In this document: positions 1 to 5,621 of the stretch, piece after piece | Layout of the letters: each line of letters opens with the position of its first letter | How positions within the stretch are numbered: the stretch's first letter is position 1 | DNA from: Rhodococcus sp. IITR03 | Lineage (GTDB): Bacteria; Actinomycetota; Actinomycetes; Mycobacteriales; Mycobacteriaceae | Length of the DNA: 5,621 nt | Direction of reading: 5' to 3' | Assembly: GCA_001017865.1 (NCBI GenBank) | Contig: LATQ01000378.1 | Span: forward strand, 1 to 5,621 | Made by a program: the position numbers and the translations under genes | The notes under the pieces: model-generated | Told to the model about the DNA's origin: nothing | Database searches by the model: none | Seen by the model: only the letters and a program-made list of their open reading frames with translations

Positions 1-259
1 CCGCGATCCAGGTGTCCGCCTCGATCTCGTCGGCGACCCCGCACGCCGCGAGCACGGCGCGGAGGCGGGCTCGCTGGCGCGGTCGGCAGGTGCTGTCCGG
101 AGAACCATCCGCGACCGTGCCGTGCAATGCGCCGGACGCGTCGACGACATCGCGGATCGACAGTCCTGCTCGGGTTCGCAAGGCGGTCAGGGCCCGGCCG
201 AACTCGGCCCGGGAGGTGATGGAGGTCGGATCGGCCGCCTCCACGGTTGTTTCCGTCAT
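1..259 (-). CDS. XRE-like helix-turn-helix protein, N-terminal part (cut by left edge)
   Basis: The minus frame from the ATG at 259-257 stays open to the window edge and gives 86 residues beginning MTETTVEAAD. Residues about 17-50 (SRAEFGRALTALRTRAGLSI, then RDVVDASGALHGTVA) have the helix-turn-helix pattern of XRE/Cro-type domains. Residues about 59-86 ([18 protein letters not shown], then ADEIEADTWIA) match the segment that follows this domain in many actinobacterial regulators and in large signalling ATPases. A Shine-Dalgarno-like GAGGGAA at 272-266 lies 6 bases before the ATG and supports this start. The gene is divergent from the LuxR-type gene at 433 and shares its upstream region. The remainder lies outside the window, so it could be a simple regulator or the DNA-binding head of a multidomain (for example NB-ARC or WD40) protein. 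DNA binding is inferred from the fold pattern; the role is unknown. Confidence 0.7.
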   Translation of the reverse strand, partial: MTETTVEAADPTSITSRAEFGRALTALRTRAGLSIRDVVDASGALHGTVADGSPDSTCRPRQRARLRAVLAACGVADEIEADTWIA

Positions 260-265
260 CTACGG

Positions 266-272
266 TTCCCTC
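266..272 (-). promoter_or_regulatory. Ribosome binding site of the XRE-like gene
   Basis: On the minus strand the bases read GAGGGAA, followed by 6 bases and the ATG at 259. This is a good match to the 16S anti-Shine-Dalgarno sequence and fixes the start of the left-edge gene. Confidence 0.6.
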
Positions 273-417
273 GGGAAGAATCTGCGTTTCCGCAGGTCAA
301 CGATGTATGGCTGTACGGATTTCGTACGGGATCACGCGCGGGCGTAGGTCTTCGCACCGACGGCGACGAGGATTCGAGGTGGCGCATTCGCGCCGGCTCC
401 CCAGACTCTTCGTCAGC

Positions 418-423
418 GAGAGG
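418..423 (+). promoter_or_regulatory. Ribosome binding site of the LuxR-type gene
   Basis: GAGAGG lies 9 bases upstream of the GTG at 433. Because the frame is open further upstream, with an ATG at 307 and a TTG at 247, this site is the main reason for choosing the GTG start. Confidence 0.5.
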
Positions 424-432
424 CGGTTCGCC

Positions 433-714
433 GTGAACGCTCAGCACCGTTCGTCCTCGTTCCACGACACGCGTGTCGGCGGCCTCGTGCGGCCTCTGCT
501 CAGCGCCCGCGAGAAGGAAGTTCTGCTCACCTGGCTGGCAGCGGACTCGAAAACCGAAGCGGCGAGGCGGCTGTTCATCTCGGTGGGCACGCTGAACACT
601 CATCTGCAGCGGATCCGCCTCAAGTACGCGGCAGCCGGACGAGATGCCTCGACGAAGGCGAGTCTGCTGGCACGCGCGCTCCAGGACGGTCTGACGACGC
701 TGGACGAATGGTGA
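433..714 (+). CDS. Stand-alone LuxR/GerE-type helix-turn-helix regulator
   Basis: The 93-residue product is almost entirely a LuxR C-terminal DNA-binding domain. The domain opens at residue 23 with LSAREKEVLLTWL, the usual entry motif. A scaffold helix SKTEAARRLF follows at about 39-48, then the turn and recognition helix ISVGTLNTHLQRIRLKY at about 49-65, and a last helix STKASLLARALQDGL at about 73-87. There is no receiver, autoinducer or PAS domain, so it resembles GerE-like single-domain regulators and small LuxR proteins found in Rhodococcus-type actinobacteria. The GTG at 433 is chosen for its GAGAGG site; starting at the in-frame ATG at 307 would add 42 basic, low-complexity residues that do not look like a domain. 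It is divergent from the XRE-like gene and convergent with the sigma-like gene. DNA binding is well supported; target genes are unknown. Confidence 0.85.
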   Translation: MNAQHRSSSFHDTRVGGLVRPLLSAREKEVLLTWLAADSKTEAARRLFISVGTLNTHLQRIRLKYAAAGRDASTKASLLARALQDGLTTLDEW

Positions 715-748
715 CACCGCACGAAGGTGACGCCGCGCGCACGGTGAC
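710..748 (+). repeat. Three degenerate 16-17 base tandem repeats headed by GGTGAC
   Basis: GGTGAC occurs at 710-715, 726-731 and 743-748, steps of 16 and 17 bases. The first two copies continue similarly (ACCGCAC and GCCGCGC); the third diverges into the palindrome CGCGCCGGCGCG at 748-759. The first copy includes the stop codon of the LuxR-type gene. The role is unknown: these could be binding sites or a remnant of local duplication. Confidence 0.45.
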
Positions 749-761
749 GCGCCGGCGCGCG
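734..761. terminator. GC-rich hairpin after the LuxR-type gene
   Basis: CGCGCGC at 734-740 pairs perfectly with GCGCGCG at 755-761 across a 14-base loop, starting 20 bases after the stop at 714. There is no T run after it, so it is not a classic intrinsic terminator. Actinobacterial terminators often lack the U tract, and the place between convergent genes fits. The role is inferred. Confidence 0.35.
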
Positions 762-912
762 TGAGGTCAGGGATCGTCGGAAGTGCAGGGCACGGCGAAC
801 CTCCAAGGCGCGGTCGACAGGTCCCCGACAGTCCCGTAGCAACGAAGTTGACGAATCGGATATTAGCGACAAAACGCCCGAAGATGCGGGGTTCGTCCAT
901 TTACCCGTCGAT

Positions 913-927
913 GTGGACTCCGTCCAC
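913..927 (-). terminator. Short hairpin just downstream of the sigma-like gene
   Basis: On the minus strand GTGGAC-gga-GTCCAC forms a perfect 6-bp stem with a 3-base loop, beginning 6 bases after the stop codon that ends at 934. There is no U tract. Its place at the end of the probable minus-strand operon makes it a candidate terminator or mRNA 3'-end stabiliser. Confidence 0.4.
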
Positions 928-933
928 GCAGGT

Positions 934-1416
934 TCAGGCCGCGCGCAGGGAACTCAGCGCCGCGTGCTGCTCGATACCGACCCGCCCCGGCGCCACGGCG
1001 AGAGCCACCGCGGTCTGCCGCGAGTCGAGGCCCACGATGGTGCGCAGGATGAGAATCTCCTGCTGGAGTCGGGTCAGCGGGAAGGCTCGCGGGCTCGCGA
1101 ACTCGGCATCGGCCGCGTCGGCGACCAGCGTGTAGGCCAACCGCAGGAAAGGCCGGTCGGCTCCGGACGGCGCGGTGAGCTCGGCGAGAATGGCACGGCA
1201 GGCGGCCAGGGCGAGACGATCGGCGTCGGCGAAGGTACCTCCGGCGGCTTTCGCACGGGCCCGGAAGTAGGCGATCACGAGCGGATGCAGGTCGCGCAGG
1301 AGTCGTGGGATCGCGGTGGCGTCGCCGGCCGCGACCGTCCACGCCAACTCACACGTCGTGAACTGTGATGCGGTGACATCCGTCCCCGCTCCGAATCCCC
1401 GTCCGCCGCTCGCCAT
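934..1416 (-). CDS. Degenerate sigma-70/ECF-like protein
   Basis: The 160-residue product resembles actinobacterial ECF sigma factors of the SigD/ShbA kind but is compact. Residues about 23-55 (ELAWTVAAGDATAIPRLLRD, then LHPLVIAYFRARA) match the start of region 2. Residues about 64-80 (ADADRLALAACRAILAEL) stand where the DVAQE-type core segment is expected but lack its typical residues. PFLRLAYTLVADAADA at 89-104 matches the end of region 2. The usual 2-4 linker is almost absent, and region 4 follows at about 112-160, with a helix-turn-helix in the stretch from LDSRQTAVALAVAPGRVGIE to the SSLRA end. The ATG at 1416-1414 has GAGG 6 bases upstream (1426-1423). An in-frame ATG at 1473 would overlap the glycosyltransferase gene by 31 bases and has only a weak, distant site. 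It is last in the probable operon. It may be a true sigma factor, or a sigma-like DNA-binding protein that no longer directs core polymerase. Confidence 0.65.
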   Translation of the reverse strand: MASGGRGFGAGTDVTASQFTTCELAWTVAAGDATAIPRLLRDLHPLVIAYFRARAKAAGGTFADADRLALAACRAILAELTAPSGADRPFLRLAYTLVADAADAEFASPRAFPLTRLQQEILILRTIVGLDSRQTAVALAVAPGRVGIEQHAALSSLRAA

Positions 1417-1422
1417 TCTCCC

Positions 1423-1426
1423 CCTC
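1423..1426 (-). promoter_or_regulatory. Ribosome binding site choosing the sigma-like start
   Basis: The minus strand reads GAGGGGGAGA directly before the ATG at 1416. Pairing of its GAGG at 1426-1423 leaves 6 bases to the ATG. This favours 1416 over the upstream ATG at 1473. Confidence 0.5.
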
Positions 1427-1442
1427 GTGCTCGTTCCCGAGC

Positions 1443-3000
1443 CTAGGGGGCCGACGAAGTCTCCGACATCCATCGTTCGGATGATTCTTCTCTCGTGACC
1501 CGATGGTGAGCAGGTCGCAACCTGGCGGGCAGCCATCGCGGCGGACGGTCGGGAGCCTGATCGAGCACACCACCGACGGGATCGTCGACGAAGCCGTACC
1601 GCACGGGATCCCGCACCGGACGCCGGATCTGCCACAGCACGACCGCGCACAGTGCCACGACGGCGACATCGCGCAGGAAGACCGTGGCGGTGAACCACTG
1701 CTCCGGCAGCCCCTTCCGATCGGACCGAGGTAGTAGTACATGCGCGGAACCCACACCAGCGCATCGATCGTCATCCAGGCGACCAGCGCGCGCCGGTGGG
1801 GCACGGCCAGCACGGCGAGCGGCACGAGCCACAGCGAATACTGCGGACTCCACACCTTGTTCGTGAGCAGGAAGGCCGCGACGAGGAGGAAACACAGCTG
1901 CGCGAGGCGGGGGCGGCGCGGCGCGGTGAGCCCGATCCACCCGATCGCGGCGCAGGCCGCGGCGAACAACACGAGCGAGACCCCGTTGAAGGTCGAGGCC
2001 GACCAGGCCGGCCAGCCCACGAACGAGTGCAGCACGTTGTAGATCGAATCCGGATCCGCTCCGCGATCGGAGTTGAGCCGGAAGAACTCCGCCCATCCGC
2101 GCGGGTACAGCACCATGATCGGCAGATTCACGACCAGCCATGCCGCGGCGGCCGCTCCCGCGGTGCGGGCGAACGACCGCAGGTGGCCGGTCCGCAGGCA
2201 CAGCACCAGCAGCGGACCGAGCAACAGCAAGGGATACAACTTCGTCGCGGCACCGAGGCCGAGCAGGACACCGGCGAGAACCGGTCGACGACGTGCCCAC
2301 GCCAGCAGGCCACCGGCGGCGAAGGCCGTGGCCAGGGCATCGAAGTTCGTGAAGGCGTGCACCACGACCAGCGGTGACGCCGCGACGAGTGCAGCGTCCC
2401 AGATCCTGCGACCCGCCGACATCGCGGTGGCCCATACCGTGACGAGCCAGGCGAGCGCGAGACCGAGTGCGACGACGGCGAAATAGATCGCGACCTGCAG
2501 CGCATCGGGGAGCCACGGCGTGGCGTCCCACGCCTTCGCGATGCGCATCGAGCCGTACTGGTAGAGCCCCGCGAGCACCGGATACTCCATGTACCGGGTC
2601 TGCATCTGCCGTCGGGGCCGGGTTCCTCCCACGACGTCCGGTACGGGAAGGCGCCCTCGGCGAGCCGTTCGGCACCGTAGAGCGGAACGATGTCGGAATA
2701 ACACATCGCCACGTACTGCCGGTTGCCGCTCCAGTCCAGACCGAGCGCGCCATCGGGACCGACGGGTCCCTGCTGGACACAGGCCGCCTTCGTGAACCAG
2801 CCGAAGGCGAGGAAGACGACCGCGAGCAGCAACATCGCCCGCAGGGGAGTGAAGAAGCGGGTGCGCCCGAGCACGGCGTGCCGGCCCACCGGACCGCCGA
2901 TGACGGCGGTCAGGCGCGACACCGTCGGATCGGTACGCCCGGGGGTGTCGCGCCAGTCCAGGGAACGACGATCCTCGGCCGGTGGTGCAGCGGACACCAC
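1443..3000 (-). CDS. GT87-type polytopic membrane glycosyltransferase (Rv0051-like), two frameshifts
   Basis: Read through two frame changes, this gives about 519 residues with roughly nine or ten membrane helices, the build of GT-C fold GT87 (DUF2029) mannosyltransferases that use polyprenol-phosphate sugars outside the membrane. The first helix is at about 54-70 ([16 protein letters not shown]). The following loop holds [21 protein letters not shown]; Asp103 in it is a candidate catalytic aspartate, by analogy with PimE. Later recognisable stretches are [54 protein letters not shown] and [19 protein letters not shown]. The start used is the GTG at 3000, 41 bases after the ponA1 stop; it has no clear ribosome site. 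A GTG at 3032 (reading [11 protein letters not shown]) is an alternative needing a further one-base correction. Frame breaks lie near 2608-2609 and 1716-1717. The last 40 residues or so are polar. Placement after ponA1 matches Rv0050-Rv0051 and suggests cell-envelope glycan or glycolipid synthesis; donor and acceptor are not known from sequence. Confidence 0.87.
1716..1717 (-). other. Apparent 1-base deletion in the glycosyltransferase gene
   Basis: The minus strand reads ATC-GG-AAG-GGG-CTG. One missing base after GG would restore Gly and join YYYLGPIG directly to [16 protein letters not shown]. Upstream sequence is coding in one frame and downstream in another, with membrane-type sequence on both sides. 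Confidence 0.75.
2608..2609 (-). other. Apparent 1-base deletion in the glycosyltransferase gene
   Basis: The minus strand reads GAC-GGC-AG-ATG-CAG. A missing C (GGCCAG read as GGCAG) would join SWEEPGPDG to [16 protein letters not shown], the normal run of this family. Confidence 0.75.
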
Positions 3001-3041
3001 GGCCGGGCGTCGGATCCCCGGTCGTCGCTCACGCGGCGAGG

Positions 3042-5621
3042 CTACCCGGCCGGAGCGTATTCGAACGCGTCCTGGGGGCTACCGCCCTGCGCGCCCTGGA
3101 ATCCGCCTCCCTGCGCGCCCGGGATCGCGGGGCTCTCGAGTCCCGGGATGCGGTTCTGCGGAGGCGATCCACCCTCGTCGGAGTCGTCGCCGGTACCACC
3201 GCCGCCGGTTCCGCCGCCGGTGTCCTCGCTTTCCTCCTGCTGACCGCCGGTGCCGGGACGGGAGGGCGCGTTCTGGGTGGTCGTCTGCGGGGCGACACCC
3301 GGAACGGGGATCGTGACGCCGGGGAAGATCTCCACGTTCTGCGTGGTGATCTCCGGAACCTCCGGAAGGCTCGGCACGACACGCGAGGTGGTGGTCTGCT
3401 CACGGGTGGCCGGAGCCGTCGTCGACGCGGTCCACGCCGGCACGCCGGAGACACCGGCGATCGGTTCCGGCTTCGGGAACGACTCGACCTCGGTGCCCTC
3501 GAGAGCGCCGTCCATCGTGTCCTTCCAGATGTCCGAGGGGATACCCGAGCCGTAGATCATGCCGCCCCAGCTGTTCTCGAGGGGCAGGCCCTCCTCGGTG
3601 CCGACCCACACAGCGGTCGACAGCGACGGGGTGTAACCGACCATCCACGCGTCCTTGTTGGAGCCGGTGTCGCCGAGCTGAGCGGTACCGGTCTTCGACG
3701 CGGACGGACGGCCACCGGCCAGGGCGTGGCCGTTCGAGTACGCGGCGATCGGGGTCATCGCGGAAGTGGTGTTGTCGGCCACCGCCGCGTCGACGACCTG
3801 CTCACCGGCAGGAGTACCACGGTCGAGGAGCACCTCGCCGTCGGACGTCACGACCTTCTGCACGAAATACGGCTCGTGATAACGGCCGGACGCCGCGAGC
3901 GTGGCGTACGCCGACGCCATGTCGAGCACGCGCGACTGGTACTGGCCCAGCACGATGCCGTAGTTGGGGCCGATGCCGCCCGGCTCGGTGAGCGTCTCAC
4001 CGATGCCCGGCAGTTCCTTCGCGACACCCAGCTTGTGCGCCATGTCGGCGATGGCCTGCGGGCCGTTGTCCATCTCGAGCATCATCCGGTAGAAGCTCGT
4101 GTTCAACGACCGCTTGAGCGCTTCGGCGATGGTGCACTGCCCGCACGACTCGCCCTCGACGTTGCCGATCTTGATGCCGTTGACCGTCAGCGGACCGCTG
4201 TCGTAGGTCTGCGACAACGGCACGCCCTGGTCGAGGTTGGCGGCCAGGCCGAACACCTTGAACGACGAACCCGTCTGCAGACCGGACTGGGCGAAGTCGT
4301 AACCGACACCGCTCTCACCGCCGTAGTAGGCGCGGATCGCCCCGGACCGGGGATCGACCGACACCACCGCGGTACGCAACTCCTCGGGTTCGCCCTCGAG
4401 ATTGCTCTGCGCCGCCTCGACCGCCGACTGCTGGGCCTGGGGGTCGATCGTCGTGGTGATCTGGAGACCGGCCGTGTTGAGAAGGTTCTCGTCGATGCCC
4501 TCGCGGGACAGCTCGGCGAGCACCTGGTTCTTGATCAGACCTTCGGGGCCGGACGACTGGTCGCCGTTGTCGAGCTCAGCAATCGGCACGTAGGCCGGGT
4601 ACTTCATACCCGACCGTTCGGCGGCATCGAGCGTGCCCGCGGAGACCATGCCGTCGAGCACGTAGTTCCAGCGCGCTCCGCACCCTCGGGGTTCTGCTCC
4701 GGATCGAGCAGCGACGGCAACTGAATCGACGACGCGAGCACGGCGCCCTCCTCGACGGTGAGCTCACCGACGGGCTTGCCGAAATACGCGTTCGACGCCG
4801 CGGCGATGCCGTAGGCACCACGACCGAAGTAGATGGTGTTGAGGTAGGCCGCGAGGATGTCGTCCTTGGCCACTGGTTCGCCATCTTCGTCGACAGCACC
4901 AGCTCCTTGAGCTTTCGCGTCAACGTCCGCTCGGAACCGACGACGGCGACCTTCACGTACTGCTGGGTGATGGTCGAACCACCACCGGCGCTGTCGCGGC
5001 CGAGCACGTTGTCGCGGGCGGCACGCGCGAAGCCGGTGACCGAGAAGCCGGGATTGCTGTAGAAGTCGCGGTCCTCGGCGGCGAGCACGGCATTGCGGAC
5101 GTGCACGGGGATCGCGTCGAGTTCGACCTCGGTGCGGTTGCCCTCCGGCGGGATCACCTTCGTGATGACACCCTGGCCGTCGGAGTTGAAGATGGTCGCG
5201 GCCTGGTTCGTCTGCAGCTCACCGGGGCGCGGCACGTCCTGGACGATGTACGCCAGCATGAACATGAGGATCGGGACGAGGATGCCGGCGGCGACCACGC
5301 CGTAACCGATCCGGCGGATCGTGCGCCAGCGGTTGTTCTTGCCGTCGCCCTTTCCACCCCCGGCGCCGCCACCCGAACCGCCACCGGGCGGAACGGTGGG
5401 AGGTCCGCCTGCGGGCGGGCCGCCGGCGACGCGTGTCGTGGGTGCATCGTTCGCAGCACTCGCACCTACTGCAGCACCCGCTGCAGCGCTCGCACCCATC
5501 GCAGCGGAGACCCGCTGCGTCGGCGCGTCCGCTCCGGGACGCTGTGCACCTGGCGCGTCCGCTCCGGGACGCTGCGCAGCCGCGTCCGCTCCGGGACGCA
5601 TGGGCGACGGTCGGATCGGGC
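3042..5621 (-). CDS. ponA1: PonA1-type bifunctional class A penicillin-binding protein, two frameshifts, 5' end possibly outside
   Basis: With two frame corrections this gives at least 853 residues. It polymerises lipid II into glycan (GT51 domain) and cross-links peptides (transpeptidase) on the outer face of the membrane. A cytoplasmic Gly/Pro/Ala-rich tail (about 1-90, counted from the ATG at 5601) precedes a membrane anchor at about 99-121. GT51 motifs are all present: [10 protein letters not shown] (catalytic Glu about 176), [27 protein letters not shown], then [20 protein letters not shown] and ASNAYFGK. The transpeptidase has the serine motif SSFK (Ser about 446), SLN (about 499) and KTGT (about 637), plus a CGQC pair that may form a disulfide. 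The C-terminal tail is rich in Thr, Pro, Gly and acidic residues, with no PASTA domain, which favours PonA1 over PonA2. The ATG at 5601 lacks a ribosome site and the frame stays open to the edge (PIRPSP before it), so the true start may lie beyond. It is first in the apparent operon. Confidence 0.93.
4671..4675 (-). other. Apparent 1-base deletion in ponA1
   Basis: The minus strand reads GAGCGCGCTGG; restoring one C gives GAG-CGC-CGC-TGG, joining [10 protein letters not shown] to [19 protein letters not shown]. This is the expected linker sequence after the GT51 domain, and both sides are conserved coding sequence in different frames. Confidence 0.8.
4869..4872 (-). other. Apparent 1-base deletion in ponA1
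   Basis: The minus strand reads AACCAGTGGCCAAGG; restoring a third G (TGG-GCC-AAG) joins [13 protein letters not shown] to [20 protein letters not shown], two halves of one conserved GT51 motif block. The break falls inside the glycosyltransferase active-site domain. Confidence 0.85.
5524..5600 (-). repeat. In-phase tandem repeats in the ponA1 N-terminal tail
   Basis: The plus-strand unit CGCGTCCGCTCCGGGACGC occurs three times, beginning at 5524, 5554 and 5581 (the first two preceded by G), at steps of 30 and 27 bases, both multiples of three. On the coding strand each copy encodes RPGADA, giving [19 protein letters not shown] and [10 protein letters not shown] second internal repetition, MGASAA and VGASAA, follows at about residues 35-50. 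Length variation here would keep the reading frame. Confidence 0.75.

Larger units (their letters stand above)
260..432. promoter_or_regulatory. Divergent control region between XRE-like and LuxR-type genes
   Basis: This 173-base gap separates two divergently oriented regulator genes and should carry both promoters. It holds three visible elements. CTGCG-tttc-CGCAG at 282-295 is a 5-bp inverted repeat that on the minus strand would form a hairpin with a GAAA (GNRA-type) loop in the leader of the XRE-like gene. GTACG-N5-CGTAC at 313-327 is an inverted repeat. GTACGG occurs at 313-318 and again at 324-329, an 11-base step, about one helical turn. Possible promoter hexamers exist, such as TTGACC on the minus strand at 300-295, but none has a convincing partner at 16-18 bases. 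The operator role of the repeats is inferred from position and symmetry only. Confidence 0.4.
715..933. other. Non-coding convergent intergenic region
   Basis: No coding region is supportable here on either strand: the open frames lack domain-like sequence and good ribosome sites. It contains the GGTGAC repeats and GC hairpin near its left end, a direct repeat of CGACAG at 815-820 and 826-831, a short AT-richer patch at about 844-875, and the hairpin at 913-927. Confidence 0.6.

Noticed and set aside
12..347. A plus-strand open frame at the left edge
   Set aside because: The opposite strand carries the HTH-like frame with a ribosome site; this product is a basic, low-complexity shadow.
844..875. 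A promoter around TTGACG (849-854) and TATTAG in the convergent spacer
   Set aside because: The two hexamer-like motifs are only about 7 bases apart, no gene follows on the plus strand, and the minus strand reading gives no better spacing.
256..900. A 214-codon minus-strand open frame across the LuxR-type gene and spacer
   Set aside because: It is antisense to a clear LuxR-type domain, its product is Arg/Pro-rich without recognisable motifs, and it covers the divergent control region.
1443..3000. Several separate small membrane-protein genes instead of one glycosyltransferase
   Set aside because: The three frames join end to end into one continuous GT87-like sequence, with no ribosome sites or proper starts at the internal points.
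2982..4724. A 580-codon plus-strand open frame opposite ponA1
   Set aside because: It lies antisense to a gene with all PBP motifs. Its product is Arg/Gly/His/Val-rich with no domain pattern, and long antisense frames are common in GC-rich DNA.
4671..4872. Programmed ribosomal frameshifting in ponA1
   Set aside because: There is no slippery heptamer with a downstream structure at either point, this gene family is not known to use it, and the same kind of break recurs in the neighbouring gene.
5457..5600. CRISPR-like or mobile repeat array at the right end
   Set aside because: The units are in codon phase inside a coding region, with steps of 27-30 bases and no spacer diversity; they encode a repetitive protein tail.

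Overview
The window is very GC-rich. Its core is a pair of adjacent minus-strand genes, a PonA1-type class A penicillin-binding protein followed by a polytopic GT87-type glycosyltransferase. From memory, the same pair is ponA1 (Rv0050) and Rv0051 in Mycobacterium tuberculosis. The base composition, the mycolic-acid-actinobacterial look of both proteins and the small LuxR-type regulator suggest Rhodococcus or a close relative in the order Mycobacteriales. This is inference from recognised motifs and not from a database search.

Layout, left to right. Positions 1-259 (minus) hold the N-terminal 86 residues of an XRE-like helix-turn-helix protein cut by the left edge. Positions 260-432 are a divergent control region with several small repeats. 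Positions 433-714 (plus) encode a 93-residue stand-alone LuxR/GerE-type DNA-binding protein. Positions 715-933 are a non-coding convergent spacer with a GC hairpin, three GGTGAC repeats and a second hairpin just after the stop of the next gene. Positions 934-1416 (minus) encode a compact, degenerate sigma-70/ECF-like protein. Positions 1443-3000 (minus) are the GT87-type membrane glycosyltransferase gene. Positions 3042-5621 (minus) are ponA1, still open at the right edge.

ponA1, the glycosyltransferase gene and the sigma-like gene all lie on the minus strand with gaps of 41 and 26 bases, so they are probably one transcription unit read from right to left. PonA1 polymerises and cross-links peptidoglycan outside the membrane. 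The GT87 protein probably adds a sugar from a polyprenol-phosphate donor to an extracytoplasmic glycolipid or glycan. The sigma-like protein may be a regulator, but its conserved region 2 is weak.

The most striking point is that both large genes are broken. Each needs two frame changes to read through, and all four look like the loss of a single G or C in a short GC context, with conserved motifs intact on both sides. Together they look more like base-calling or consensus indels than decay, but only the reads can decide. I did not find a convincing new multi-gene system, CRISPR array, mobile element or RNA gene. The more unusual material is the degenerate sigma-like gene and the cluster of three small DNA-binding proteins beside a cell-wall operon.
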